Source: Schlegelella_A sp035995885 (GTDB taxonomy: Bacteria; Pseudomonadota; Gammaproteobacteria; Burkholderiales; Burkholderiaceae_C). Taken from it: a stretch of 64,000 nt of DNA. Positions 38,922-48,255 of this stretch are shown one piece after another. The notes beneath the pieces are model-generated. The model was given only the letters and a program-made list of their open reading frames with translations. It ran no database searches and was not told the DNA's origin. The stretch lies in NCBI GenBank assembly GCA_035995885.1, contig DASYKC010000094.1:13346-77345 (forward strand), read 5' to 3'. The first letter of the stretch is position 1. Each line of letters opens with the position of its first letter. The position numbers and the translations under genes are program-made.

Positions 38922-39626
38922 GTGTCCTCGACGCCAGTCGCGGTGTCGCGACGGACCGCGCTCGCTCTGCGTCTCGGCATCGGCGCATTGCTGCTCGTCG
39001 GCGCGGCATGGCTGTTCGGCGCGATCGCCGAAGACGTCGCGACCAGCGATCGCCTGACCCTCTTCGACGAGGTGATCGCGCGCTGGTTGCGCCTGCATGC
39101 GACGCCGACGCTGACGCGCTGGATGCTGTGGGTGAGCAACCTGCACTCGACGGTCGCGGTGTCGTGCTATGCCGCGATCGCCGCGGTCGTGCTCACGCGG
39201 CGCCGGCAATGGCGCCGCCTCGCGGCCGTCTTCATCTGCGTCGCCGGCGGGCTGACGCTCAACTTCCTGATGAAGCTGGCCTTCCATCGCGCCCGACCGG
39301 TCCTCGACGACCCGTTGCTGACGCTGTCGAGCTACAGCTTCCCGAGCGGCCACGTCGCCGCCAGCACGCTGATGTACGGCCTGCTCGTCGTCTGGATCTT
39401 CACGCGGACGCGAAGTCCCTTCGTTCGCGTCGCGAGCCTGGTCGTCGCGTTCTGCGCGATCGCCCTCGTCGCCTTCTCGCGCATGTACCTCGGCGTCCAC
39501 TACCTGAGCGACGTCGTCGCCGCCTTTGCCGAGGGCGTCGCCTGGCTGGCGCTTTGCCTGAGCGCGCTGGCCGTGTACTGGAGCCGGACGCCGATGAAGG
39601 ACGCCGGAGCCGCGCCGGCAGCGTGA
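38922..39626 (+). CDS. PAP2-superfamily membrane phosphatase
   Basis: 234 residues from a GTG start, with about six membrane helices. The three PAP2 motifs are present: KLAFHRARP (motif 1, K-x6-RP), SFPSGH (motif 2) and SRMYLGVHYLSD (motif 3, SR-x5-H-x3-D). Members remove phosphate from phosphatidic acid, undecaprenyl diphosphate or phosphatidylglycerophosphate on the periplasmic side. It begins 15 bases after sodC and ends 4 bases before the lipid kinase gene, so the substrate is likely a lipid. Confidence 0.92.
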   Translation: MSSTPVAVSRRTALALRLGIGALLLVGAAWLFGAIAEDVATSDRLTLFDEVIARWLRLHATPTLTRWMLWVSNLHSTVAVSCYAAIAAVVLTRRRQWRRLAAVFICVAGGLTLNFLMKLAFHRARPVLDDPLLTLSSYSFPSGHVAASTLMYGLLVVWIFTRTRSPFVRVASLVVAFCAIALVAFSRMYLGVHYLSDVVAAFAEGVAWLALCLSALAVYWSRTPMKDAGAAPAA

Positions 39627-39630
39627 GCGC

Positions 39631-40560
39631 ATGACGAGGACGCGCTCCGCCGATGCCGCCGACGCGATCGTCATCGTCAACGCCCGCTCGGGCGAAGGCA
39701 ACGACAAGGCGCGCTCCGACCACCTGCGGCGCCTCTTCGGAGCGGTCGGCATGAAGCCCGAGATCAGGCTCGTCCAGGGCGGCGCGGCGTTTCGCGGCAC
39801 GCTCGCGAAGGCGGTCGCAAAGCGGCCGCGTATGGTCGTCGCCGGCGGCGGCGACGGAACGATCAGCACGGTCGCCGCGGCGCTTGTCGACACCGGCATC
39901 GTCCTCGGCGTCCTGCCGCTCGGCACGCTGAACCACTTCGCCAGGGACCTCGGCATTCCGCTCGACCTCGCCGAGGCCGTCGCGGTGCTGGCCCAAGGTC
40001 GCGAGGCGCGCGTCGACGTCGGCGAGGTCAACGGCCGCATCTTCGTCAACAACTCGAGCCTCGGCCTGTACCCCGACATCGTTCGCGACCGCGAGCGCCA
40101 GCAGCGGCGACTGGGCCGAAGCAAGTGGTCGGCACTTTTCTGGGCGACGATCGCGGCGCTGCGCCGCTATCCGTTCCTCGGCGTCAGCCTGGTCGTCGAC
40201 GGCAAGGCGGTCGCGCGCCGCACGCCGTTCGTCTTCATCGGCAACAACGAGTACTCCATGGCGGGCTTCGCAATCGGCGAACGCGCCCGCCTCGATGCCG
40301 GCGCGCTGAGCCTCTACGTCGCCCAGCGCCCCGGTCGCTGGCGCCTGTTCCTGCTCTTTCTGCGCGCCCTCGTCGGCCGCCTGCGCCAGGCGCGCGACTT
40401 CGACGCGATGGCGGCGACCGAGATCGACGTCCAGAGCCGGCGCCGCCGCCTGCGCGTCGCGACCGACGGCGAGGTGACGACGATGGCGCCGCCGCTGCAC
40501 TATCGCGTTCGACCGGCCAGCCTCGTGGTCATGCGACCGGCAGAGGACGACGCGCCCTGA
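39631..40560 (+). CDS. Diacylglycerol kinase-family (YegS-like) lipid kinase
   Basis: 309 residues. The catalytic domain has VNARSG at strand 1 and the ATP loop GGGDGTIS (about 73-80), followed by LPLGTLNHFARDLGIP and GRIFVNNSSLG, the standard DAGK-catalytic pattern. Members phosphorylate diacylglycerol or related lipids at the inner membrane. The position directly after a PAP2 phosphatase (4-base gap) suggests a phosphorylation/dephosphorylation pair acting on one lipid class. The metallophosphoesterase gene follows after 13 bases. Confidence 0.93.
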   Translation: MTRTRSADAADAIVIVNARSGEGNDKARSDHLRRLFGAVGMKPEIRLVQGGAAFRGTLAKAVAKRPRMVVAGGGDGTISTVAAALVDTGIVLGVLPLGTLNHFARDLGIPLDLAEAVAVLAQGREARVDVGEVNGRIFVNNSSLGLYPDIVRDRERQQRRLGRSKWSALFWATIAALRRYPFLGVSLVVDGKAVARRTPFVFIGNNEYSMAGFAIGERARLDAGALSLYVAQRPGRWRLFLLFLRALVGRLRQARDFDAMAATEIDVQSRRRRLRVATDGEVTTMAPPLHYRVRPASLVVMRPAEDDAP

Positions 40561-40573
40561 TACAACGACGCCG

Positions 40574-41383
40574 ATGCGGACCCTCGTCCATCTCTCCGAC
40601 CTCCACTTCGGGCGCACCGATCCGGCGCTCGTCGAGCCGCTGATCGCGGCGGTCGACGCGGCCCGTCCCGACGTCGTCGTCGTCTCCGGCGACCTCACGC
40701 AGCGCGCGAAGGCGCGCGAGTTCGAAGCGGCGCGCGCCTTCCTCGCGCGGCTGCCGCGGCCGCAGGTCGTCGTTCCCGGCAACCACGACGTGCCGCTCTA
40801 CCGCGTCTGGGAGCGCTTCCTGAATCCGTTCGGCAAGTACCGGCGCTGCATCTCCGAGGACCTCGAGCCGTCGTTCGTCGACGCCGAGATCGCCGTCATC
40901 GGCGTCAACACGGCGCGCTCGCTCACCTTCAAGGACGGCCGCATCAACGACGAGCAGATGCAGTCGATCGAGCGCCGTCTCGATCCTCTCGGCGAATCGG
41001 TGCTCAAGGTCATCGTCACGCACCATCCGTTCGACCTCCCCGATCAGGCCGGCGACGTCGACCTCGTCGGCCGCGCGCACGCGGCGATGGACGTGTTCTC
41101 GCGCTGCGGCGTCGACCTGCTGCTGGCCGGCCACTTCCACACCAGCGAGGCGGGATCGACCGCGGAGCGCCACGAGATCGCCGGCTATTCGGCGCTCGTC
41201 GTCCAGGCCGGCACGGCGACCTCGACGCGCGGTCGCGGCGAGGAGAACTCGTTCAACGTCCTGCGCGTGACGAGGGACCGGATCGACGTCGAGCGGATGG
41301 CGTGGCGCGCCGATGCCGCGGCGTTCGGGCTCGCCGGCAGCGAGCGCTTCGTTCGCGACGGCTCGCGCTGGACCGAGTGCTGA
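40574..41383 (+). CDS. Calcineurin-like metallophosphoesterase
   Basis: 269 residues. All metal motifs are present: DLHFG (9-13), GDLT (about 40-43), GNHD (about 72-75), THHPFD and GHFHTS. No signal peptide, so cytoplasmic. Related proteins include UDP-2,3-diacylglucosamine hydrolases and cyclic nucleotide phosphodiesterases; the substrate here is unknown, but the preceding PAP2 and lipid kinase genes make a lipid-linked phosphate plausible. It ends 12 bases from the convergent acyl-CoA synthetase gene; the two TGA stops lie in the inverted repeat GCTGAG/CTCAGC. Confidence 0.92.
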   Translation: MRTLVHLSDLHFGRTDPALVEPLIAAVDAARPDVVVVSGDLTQRAKAREFEAARAFLARLPRPQVVVPGNHDVPLYRVWERFLNPFGKYRRCISEDLEPSFVDAEIAVIGVNTARSLTFKDGRINDEQMQSIERRLDPLGESVLKVIVTHHPFDLPDQAGDVDLVGRAHAAMDVFSRCGVDLLLAGHFHTSEAGSTAERHEIAGYSALVVQAGTATSTRGRGEENSFNVLRVTRDRIDVERMAWRADAAAFGLAGSERFVRDGSRWTEC

Positions 41384-41395
41384 GCCGGCCGCGCC

Positions 41396-43114
41396 TCAGC
41401 GCGCGGCTTCCTGATCCTGCAGCAGCCGCCACATCACCTTGCCGGAGCCGGACTTCGGCAAGGTGTCGACGAACTCGACGATCTTCGGCACCTTGTAGGC
41501 CGCCATGTTGTCGCGCGCCCAGGCGATGATGTCCTCGGCCGCGGTCTTGCCCCTGGCCTCGGCGCGCAGCACGACGACGGCCTTCACGGTCTCGCCGCGG
41601 TAGGCATCTCGGGCGGCGATGATGCATGCCTCCTGCACCGCCGGGTGCTTGTAGAGCAGCATCTCGACCTCGGCCGGCCAGACCTTGAAGCCGCTGGCGT
41701 TGATCATCCGCTTGAGCCGGTCGGTGATGAAGAAGTAGCCTTCCTCGTCCATGCGGCCGAGGTCGCCGGTGCGGAAGAATTTGCGGCCGTCGAAGTCGAC
41801 GAACGCCGCCGCGGTCTCCTCCGGGTGGCGCCAGTAGCCGGTGAAGACCATCGGCCCGCGGGTGATGATCTCGCCGACCTCGCCGGGCGGCAACTCCTCG
41901 AGCGTGAGCGGATCGACGACGCGCGAGTCGACCGAGAAGATCGGAATGCCGAGGCACTGCAGCTTGGCGCGCTCGGGCGGATTGGCGTGGCTCGGCGCCG
42001 CCGTCTCGGTGAGGCCGTAGCCTTCGGCGAAGGTCAGGCCGAACTCGGTCTGCAGCCGCTCGGCGACCGCGAACGGCATCGCCGCGCCGCCGCCGCTGAT
42101 GCTGCGCAGGCTCGACAGGTCGAAGCGCTTGTAGTTGGGGCTGCCGAACAGGTCGATGACCATCGTCGGGATGCAGACCCAGTGCGTGATCCGGTGCTGC
42201 GAGATCAGGCGGCCGGCGAGCTCACGGTCCCAGCGCGGCATGAGGACGACGGTCGAACCCGAGTGCACCGAGCCGAGGACGCTGTAGAGCATGCCGGTGA
42301 TGTGGAACATCGGCACGACGCCGAGCGCGACCGGCTCGGGACCGCCGCCATAGCCCCATTGGCCGCCGACCGCGTTGTGCATCAGCGTGCGGTGGGTGTG
42401 CATGCAGCCCTTGGGCAGGCCGGTCGTCCCCGAGGTGTAGGGCAAAAGCGCGAGGTCGTCGGGGCGGGCGGTGTGCGGCCCGGGCGCGTCGCCAGCGCCG
42501 AGGGCATCGGTCCAGCGCGTGCAGCCGGCCGGCAGCGCCGGGTCGCCGCGCAGCCAGGCGTCCATCGCCGGCGGCGGTGCATCGGCTTCGTCGATCTCCG
42601 CCGGCGCCGGCATCGTGTCGGCATAGCGCGTCGCGACGATCGCCCGAACGCGCTCGGCTTCGGGCAGCGCCGCGTTGGCGGCGGCGACGATCGTCGCCAG
42701 GTCGGCGCTGCAGATGACGACCTTGGTGCCGGGATCGCTGATGTAGTGCTTGAACTCCTCGGCGCGGTTCATCGGGTTGACCGGCACGACGACCGCGTTG
42801 GCGCGCAGCACGGCATAGAGCGCGACCGGGAACTGCGGGCAGTTCTGCATGAAGACGGCGACGCGGTCGCCGGCCTCGACGCCGGCCGCCTGCAGCCAGC
42901 CGGCGAGCGCGAGGGCGTCGTCGCGCAGCTGCCGATAGCTGAGCGCGCGACCGAAGAAGAGATAGGCGGCGCGATCGGGAAAGCGCGTCGCCGCGACCTC
43001 GAGGTTGAACCAGAGCGACGTCTCCGGCGCGACCACGGCGCGCGGCAGCCGCCGCGGCCAGACCGCAAGATGCGGACGGTCGGCGGGGACCTCGAAATCG
43101 GATGGCGTCGCCAC
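41396..43114 (-). CDS. Long-chain acyl-CoA synthetase (AMP-forming)
   Basis: 572 residues from GTG at 43114, which has AGGAG at ideal spacing; the longer upstream frame is not supported. Adenylate-forming motifs: P-loop YTSGTTGLPKGC (about 227-238), GYGLTET, the hinge region TGDLGRMDEEGYF and the C-terminal catalytic Lys in SGSGKVMWR. It activates a fatty or other carboxylic acid to its CoA thioester in the cytoplasm. Sequence character is that of FadD-like enzymes of medium to long chains; exact chain preference is unknown. Divergent gap to the kinase gene end is 133 bases with nothing recognised. Confidence 0.93.
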   Translation of the reverse strand: MATPSDFEVPADRPHLAVWPRRLPRAVVAPETSLWFNLEVAATRFPDRAAYLFFGRALSYRQLRDDALALAGWLQAAGVEAGDRVAVFMQNCPQFPVALYAVLRANAVVVPVNPMNRAEEFKHYISDPGTKVVICSADLATIVAAANAALPEAERVRAIVATRYADTMPAPAEIDEADAPPPAMDAWLRGDPALPAGCTRWTDALGAGDAPGPHTARPDDLALLPYTSGTTGLPKGCMHTHRTLMHNAVGGQWGYGGGPEPVALGVVPMFHITGMLYSVLGSVHSGSTVVLMPRWDRELAGRLISQHRITHWVCIPTMVIDLFGSPNYKRFDLSSLRSISGGGAAMPFAVAERLQTEFGLTFAEGYGLTETAAPSHANPPERAKLQCLGIPIFSVDSRVVDPLTLEELPPGEVGEIITRGPMVFTGYWRHPEETAAAFVDFDGRKFFRTGDLGRMDEEGYFFITDRLKRMINASGFKVWPAEVEMLLYKHPAVQEACIIAARDAYRGETVKAVVVLRAEARGKTAAEDIIAWARDNMAAYKVPKIVEFVDTLPKSGSGKVMWRLLQDQEAAR

Positions 43115-43247
43115 GAATGCTCCTGTCGCTGAAGAAGAGAGCACGGGTATAGCCGAGCACGCCAGGTCTTTCCACGGCACCTTCCCGGAGACGTGGCAGG
43201 GTCGCCGGCGCGCGGCGCAGCCGGCACGGCGCCTCGCGGTCAGCCGG

Positions 43248-45557
43248 TCACTGGTTCTGGCGCGACGTCTTGCGGGCGAGGATGCCGATGCATTCCGGCG
43301 TCGAGCGGAAGCGCGCCTCTTCGCACCGCTCGTCCAGGCAGACCGCCCGGGCGATGAAGCCGAGCTTGCCGCAGACGTCGCGCACCGACTCCGGCGCGGC
43401 CTCGTAGCTCGGCGTCGCAGACCGCTGCCCGGCGACGTAGGCGTCGCGCGCCGCCGTCGCGCTCGGCGGACGCGACCGATCGCCGTTGGTCGTGGGCACG
43501 CCGGTATTCGGAAACACCGTCGTCCCGTCGGGCGTGCGCGCGGTGCCGGCGCCGGTGGTGCTCGCTGTCAGCGCGGGATCGTCACCGACGCGCGGCACCG
43601 GCTTGCCCGGCGGGCGAACCCGCGCCGCGCTCGCCGCGCTGGCGTCCACGATGGGAGCGTGCTCGCCCAGCGAAGGACGCGCGGCGGTGTCGCCGTTGGC
43701 GGCGACCGAAGGCGTCGTCACGGCGGCGGCCGTCGGCCGGGAGGTTGTCGAGTCGAGGGCGTTCGAGGTTGCGGTCTCGACGATCATCGGCGACGCCGGC
43801 GCGGCCGCCGGCGCGATGCCTGCAACGCTGGCCGCCGGCGCGGATGCGGCGCTCACCGGATCGATTGCCGCCGGATCGCGGCGCGCCGAGAACTGCCACG
43901 CGGCGATCGCGGCGATGGCGACGAACAGGCCGCCGCCGGCGAGGCCGAGCCAGGTCTTCGACGAAGCGCCACGGGCCCTCCCTGTGGAGGCAGACGACGA
44001 CGCGGCGAGCGGTGCCGGCCGGGACAGGGCCGGCGCAAGCGGGGCGGGCCGACTGGACGTTCCGGCAGCACCGGGCGGCAGCGTCGGCGGCCGAGACGCG
44101 GCCCAGGAGGCCGGCTGTGAAGGCGCGCCTTCACGCCCGAGCGACGGCGACACCGACGGCGGGCCGCTGCGCGCGGCCGATGACGTCGGCGTCAGTGCGG
44201 CCGGCACCGAGGGCGGCCCGCTGCGCGCTGCCGTCGACGCTGCCGCGGTGGTCGAGGCCGGGCGCGCCGGCGCCGGTGTCGTCGGCGCGGGAGTCGCCTG
44301 CGCGGTCGTGCGCGTCGCGGGCGCGGCAGCGGTCCGCGGGGCCGGCGTGCCTTGTGGCCCGGCGGGCGCCTGCGGCGGCGGCGAACGTTGCTCCGCCGGC
44401 CGTTGCGGCGGCGTCTCGGTCGGGGCCGCGCGCGCCGTCGGCATCGATGTCGTCGGGCTGAAAGTCGTCTTCGTGGTCGACGGCGGCGCGACCGGCGCCG
44501 TCGGCATGTGCGTCGGCAGATAGGCCGTGTTGACGCGCGTCGCGTCGGCCGCCTGCTCGATCTGCGGCCCCGCCGCTGCAGGTGCGAGAGCGCCGGGAAT
44601 CGTGATGCCGGGCCGCCCGCGCTGCGGAATCTCGGCCTGGCCGTCGAGCACCGCGCGCAGCTGCTCGCCGCTCTGCGGCCGCTGGATCGGCCGGATCGAG
44701 AGCATCCACGACATCGCCTCGAGGAAGCGCGGCGAGACGCCGGGGACGATGCGGCTCTCGATCGCGTCGCCGTCGTCCTGGACCGCGCGCGCCGTCGCCG
44801 GTGCCGGCGGCACGCCGAAGAGGAGGTAGTGGACGACGGCGCCGAGCGCGTAGATGTCGGTCCACGGCCCCTGGCGCAGCTGCGTCATCTCGGCGTACTG
44901 CTCGATCGGGGCGTAGCTGGGCTTCAGGATCGCCGTCAGCGACTGCGTGCGGTCGCTGATGACGCGCCGCGCCGCGCCGAAGTCGAGCAGCACCGGCGGG
45001 CCGTCGCGCGGCAGGAGGATGTTGTCGGGCGCGATGTCGCGGTGGTAGACGCCTTCGCGATGGAGCAGCTCGAGCGCCGACAGGATCGGCGTCAGGACGC
45101 TGCGGATCCACGCCTCGTCGGGCGCATGCGGCATGCCGCGCCGCGCGTCGCGCAGCGTCACGCCCTGCAGGAAAGGCATCACCATGTAGGCGGTGGCGTT
45201 GTCTTCCCAGAAGCGGTAGACCTTGACCAGCGACGGGTGGTCGAAACGGGCGAGTAGGCGCGCCTCGTTGATGAACGAGCGCAGGCCGATCGCGTAGGTC
45301 TCGGCGAACGAGCTCGAGCGCACCGTGATCTGCGGCCCGGCGCCGCGCGCGGCGAGCGACGCCGGCATGTATTCCTTGAGCGCGACCTCGCGCTCGAGCG
45401 AATGGTCCTGGGCGAGGTAGACGATGCCGAAGCCGCCGACGCCGAGGACGCGGAGGATCTCGAATTCGCCGAAGCGCGTTCCCGGCGGCAGCGCGTCGTG
45501 GTCGGTCCCGGACGCCGGGGCCGAGGGCTTGCTGAGGGTGGGTGGGTGCGTGCTCAT
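43248..45557 (-). CDS. Membrane-bound Ser/Thr protein kinase with disordered linker and Cys-containing tail
   Basis: 769 residues. Residues about 29-290 are a Hanks-type kinase: glycine loop GVGGFG, Lys K61 (ALKEYMP), HRDIAPDN with D174, DFG in LLDFGAAR, and SYAPIEQY as activation segment end. Residues about 300-530 are Pro/Ala/Thr-rich and disordered, including two copies of AARSGPPSV. One membrane helix lies at about 533-553 (WLGLAGGGLFVAIAAIAAW). The outer part is again Ala/Ser/Thr-rich and ends in a compact segment with four Cys (DVCGKLGF to TPECIGI) that could fold by disulfides as a sensor. No phosphatase or FHA gene is adjacent. Divergent from argG. Confidence 0.92.
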   Translation of the reverse strand: MSTHPPTLSKPSAPASGTDHDALPPGTRFGEFEILRVLGVGGFGIVYLAQDHSLEREVALKEYMPASLAARGAGPQITVRSSSFAETYAIGLRSFINEARLLARFDHPSLVKVYRFWEDNATAYMVMPFLQGVTLRDARRGMPHAPDEAWIRSVLTPILSALELLHREGVYHRDIAPDNILLPRDGPPVLLDFGAARRVISDRTQSLTAILKPSYAPIEQYAEMTQLRQGPWTDIYALGAVVHYLLFGVPPAPATARAVQDDGDAIESRIVPGVSPRFLEAMSWMLSIRPIQRPQSGEQLRAVLDGQAEIPQRGRPGITIPGALAPAAAGPQIEQAADATRVNTAYLPTHMPTAPVAPPSTTKTTFSPTTSMPTARAAPTETPPQRPAEQRSPPPQAPAGPQGTPAPRTAAAPATRTTAQATPAPTTPAPARPASTTAAASTAARSGPPSVPAALTPTSSAARSGPPSVSPSLGREGAPSQPASWAASRPPTLPPGAAGTSSRPAPLAPALSRPAPLAASSSASTGRARGASSKTWLGLAGGGLFVAIAAIAAWQFSARRDPAAIDPVSAASAPAASVAGIAPAAAPASPMIVETATSNALDSTTSRPTAAAVTTPSVAANGDTAARPSLGEHAPIVDASAASAARVRPPGKPVPRVGDDPALTASTTGAGTARTPDGTTVFPNTGVPTTNGDRSRPPSATAARDAYVAGQRSATPSYEAAPESVRDVCGKLGFIARAVCLDERCEEARFRSTPECIGILARKTSRQNQ

Positions 45558-45686
45558 CGTTCCGCGGTGGGCCTGGGCCCCGGGAGACCGCGAGCTTACC
45601 GCAGGGCCCTGGCCCGGAACACCCTCGAGCGAGGGGCGGTTCCCGGACGGTCTTCCGGGGCTGAAAATAGCGCCCTTCCGCACCGA

Positions 45687-45707
45687 TCGCATCCTCAAAG
45701 GATGCGA
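45687..45707 (+). promoter_or_regulatory. Hairpin enclosing the argG ribosome binding site
   Basis: TCGCATCC and GGATGCGA form a perfect 8-bp stem with a TCAAA loop, ending 6 bases before the argG ATG at 45714. The AAAGGA ribosome binding site spans the loop and the right arm, so the fold would hide it. It may control argG translation. An in-frame ATG also lies in the right arm (45702). Confidence 0.45.
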
Positions 45708-45713
45708 AAGCCC

Positions 45714-47054
45714 ATGACCACGATCCTCCAGCACCTTCCCGTCGGCGAACGCGTCGGCATCGCCTTCTCGGGCGGCCTCGACACCAGCGCGGCGCTGCAC
45801 TGGATGCGCGGCAAGGGGGCGGTGCCCTACGCCTACACCGCCGACCTCGGCCAGCCCGACGAGCCCGACTACGACGACATCCCGCGCCGGGCGCTGCAGT
45901 ACGGTGCCGAGAAGGCGCGCCTGATCGACTGCCGCGCCCAGCTCGCCGCCGAGGGCCTGGCGGCGCTGCAGTGCGGCGCCTTCCACATCTCGACCGCCGG
46001 CGTCACCTACTTCAATACGACGCCGCTCGGCCGCGCCGTCACCGGCACGATGCTGGTCTCGGCGATGAAAGAAGACGGCGTCGATATCTGGGGCGACGGC
46101 AGCACCTACAAGGGCAATGACATCGAGCGCTTCTACCGCTACGGCCTGCTCGCCAACCCGGCCCTGCGCATCTACAAACCCTGGCTCGACCAGGCCTTCA
46201 TCGACGAGCTCGGCGGCCGCGCCGAGATGTCGGCGTTCATGGCCCAGGCCGGCTTCGCCTACAAGATGTCGGCCGAGAAGGCGTACTCGACCGACTCCAA
46301 CATGCTCGGCGCGACCCACGAGGCCAAGGACCTCGAGCAGCTCGCGAGCGGCATGACGATCGTCGAGCCGATCATGGGCGTCGCCTTCTGGAAGGACCAA
46401 GTCGCGGTGAAGCGTGAATCCGTCACGGTTCGCTTCGACGAAGGCCGGCCGGTCGCCCTGAACGGCGTCGCCTGCCCGGACCTGGTCGCGCTGCTGCTCG
46501 AGGCGAACCGCATCGGCGGCCGCCACGGCCTCGGCATGAGCGACCAGATCGAGAACCGGATCATCGAGGCGAAGAGCCGCGGCATCTACGAGGCGCCGGG
46601 CCTGGCGCTGCTCTTCATCGCCTACGAGCGGCTGGTCACCGGCATCCACAACGAGGACACGATCGAGCAGTACCGCGATCACGGCCGCCGTCTCGGCCGG
46701 CTCCTCTATCAGGGCCGCTGGTTCGACCCGCAGGCGATCATGCTGCGCGAGACCGCCGAGCGCTGGGTCGCGCGCGCCGTCACCGGCGAGGTGACGATCG
46801 AGCTGCGCCGCGGCAACGACTACTCGATCCTGAACACCGAGTCGCCCAACCTCAGCTACAAGCCCGAGCGGCTGACGATGGAAAAGGGCGCGTCGAGCTT
46901 CTCGCCGCAGGACCGGATCGGCCAGCTGACGATGCGGAACCTGGACATCGCCGACACGCGCGAGAAGCTGCTCGCGTACGCGAAGGCAGGGCTGCTGACC
47001 GCGGGTACGGGGTCGTCGCTGCCGCGCTTGAAGGGGAAGACCGAAGGCGATTGA
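45714..47054 (+). CDS. argG: Argininosuccinate synthase
   Basis: 446 residues, the long E. coli type (447). The start MTTILQHLPVGERVGIAFSG, split here as MTTILQHLPVG and ERVGIAFSGG, matches that type exactly in position, which decides against the in-frame ATG 12 bases upstream. The ATP pyrophosphatase P-loop is AFSGGLDTS (18-26). GDGSTYKGNDIERF and STDSNMLGATHEA mark the substrate sites. Reaction: citrulline + aspartate + ATP to argininosuccinate in arginine synthesis. It is alone, with no other arg gene in the window. The leader hairpin may set its translation. It converges on murB with 118 bases between. Confidence 0.97.
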   Translation: MTTILQHLPVGERVGIAFSGGLDTSAALHWMRGKGAVPYAYTADLGQPDEPDYDDIPRRALQYGAEKARLIDCRAQLAAEGLAALQCGAFHISTAGVTYFNTTPLGRAVTGTMLVSAMKEDGVDIWGDGSTYKGNDIERFYRYGLLANPALRIYKPWLDQAFIDELGGRAEMSAFMAQAGFAYKMSAEKAYSTDSNMLGATHEAKDLEQLASGMTIVEPIMGVAFWKDQVAVKRESVTVRFDEGRPVALNGVACPDLVALLLEANRIGGRHGLGMSDQIENRIIEAKSRGIYEAPGLALLFIAYERLVTGIHNEDTIEQYRDHGRRLGRLLYQGRWFDPQAIMLRETAERWVARAVTGEVTIELRRGNDYSILNTESPNLSYKPERLTMEKGASSFSPQDRIGQLTMRNLDIADTREKLLAYAKAGLLTAGTGSSLPRLKGKTEGD

Positions 47055-47172
47055 GGCGGCTGTCCGCACGACCGCGCATCGCCGGGCGGTCGGCGCCGAG
47101 CCCGCTGCCCGGCCGCGGCCTGGCGCGCTCGGCGCAGCGCGGTCATGCGGCCGACCGCCGAGCGCCGCGCCG

Positions 47173-48189
47173 TCACACGACCACCGGCTCGTGCTCGAGG
47201 CGGATGCCGAAGCGGCCGTAGACGCTTTCCTGGATCGCGCGCGACAGCGTCATCACCTCCGAGCCGATGGCGGCGCCGCGATTGACGAGGACGAGCGCCT
47301 GGCGCTCGTAGACGCCGGCCTGGCCGACCGACTTTCCCTTCCAGCCGCAGGCGTCGATCATCCACGCGGCGGCGAGCTTGACGCTGCCGTCGGGCATCGG
47401 ATAGTGAACGATCTCGGGATCGCGGCCGATGATGTCGCGGCACTGCTCGGGCGTGACGACCGGGTTCTTGAAAAAGCTGCCGGCGTTGCCGATCGCCGCC
47501 GGGTCGGGCAGCTTGGCGCGGCGGATCGCGACGACCCAGTCGAAGATTTGGCGCGCATCGGGCGCATCGATGCCGGTCTCGGTCATCTTCTTCTGCAGCT
47601 CGAGGTAGCCGAGCACCGGCTGCCACGGCCGCGGCAGGCGAAAGCGAACGCGCGTGATGAGGCTCCTGCCGGCGAGCGAATGCTTGAAGACGCTGTCGCG
47701 GTAGCCGAACGCGCAGATCTGCGGGCCGAGCGTGACGCTGCGGCCGGTGACGAGATCGACGGCGTCGAGCGACTCGAAGCGCTCCTTCAGCTCGACGCCG
47801 TAGGCGCCGATGTTCTGCACCGGCGCCGCGCCGACGCTGCCGGGGATGAGGGCGAGGTTCTCGAGCCCGGGCCAGCCGTTGTCGAGGGTGAAGGCGACGA
47901 GGTCGTGCCAGCTCTCGCCGGCGCCGGCCTCGACGATCCAGGCATCGGCGCGTTCGGCGACGAGGCGCATGCCGCGCACCTCGACCTTGAGGACGACCTG
48001 CGGCATGTCGCGCGTCAGGATGATGTTGCTGCCGCCGCCGAGGATGAACTTCGGCGCCCTGCCGAGCGCCTTGTCGTCGACGACGCGGCGCACGTCGGCA
48101 TCGCTCGCGATGCGAACGAGCGTCTTCGCGACCGCGGGCAGGCCGAAGGTGTTGTAGGGTTTGAGGTTCACCCCCGCATCGATTTGCAT
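47173..48189 (-). CDS. murB: UDP-N-acetylenolpyruvoylglucosamine reductase MurB
   Basis: 338 residues, type I MurB as in E. coli. FAD-binding motifs are NTFGLP, LGGGSNIIL (about 49-57) and IPGSVGAAPVQNIGAYG (about 114-130). The active-site Ser is in GNAGSFFKNP and the terminal Glu in RLEHEPVVV. It reduces enolpyruvyl-UDP-GlcNAc with NADPH to UDP-MurNAc in peptidoglycan synthesis. I chose the ATG at 48189 (MQIDAGVNLKPYNTF); MRQNSP just upstream is a less likely start. It is divergent from the YajQ gene with 66 bases between. Confidence 0.97.
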   Translation of the reverse strand: MQIDAGVNLKPYNTFGLPAVAKTLVRIASDADVRRVVDDKALGRAPKFILGGGSNIILTRDMPQVVLKVEVRGMRLVAERADAWIVEAGAGESWHDLVAFTLDNGWPGLENLALIPGSVGAAPVQNIGAYGVELKERFESLDAVDLVTGRSVTLGPQICAFGYRDSVFKHSLAGRSLITRVRFRLPRPWQPVLGYLELQKKMTETGIDAPDARQIFDWVVAIRRAKLPDPAAIGNAGSFFKNPVVTPEQCRDIIGRDPEIVHYPMPDGSVKLAAAWMIDACGWKGKSVGQAGVYERQALVLVNRGAAIGSEVMTLSRAIQESVYGRFGIRLEHEPVVV

Positions 48190-48255
48190 GGGAGAATTTT
48201 GGCGCATAAGCGCGCGCGCCGGCGCCTCGCCGGCCGCCGTTCGGAGACTTCGCAG

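Noticed and set aside
43115..43180. In-frame extension of the acyl-CoA synthetase to an ATG at 43180
   Set aside because: The GTG at 43114 has AGGAG at ideal spacing and gives the usual N-terminus; the extra residues are not family-like.
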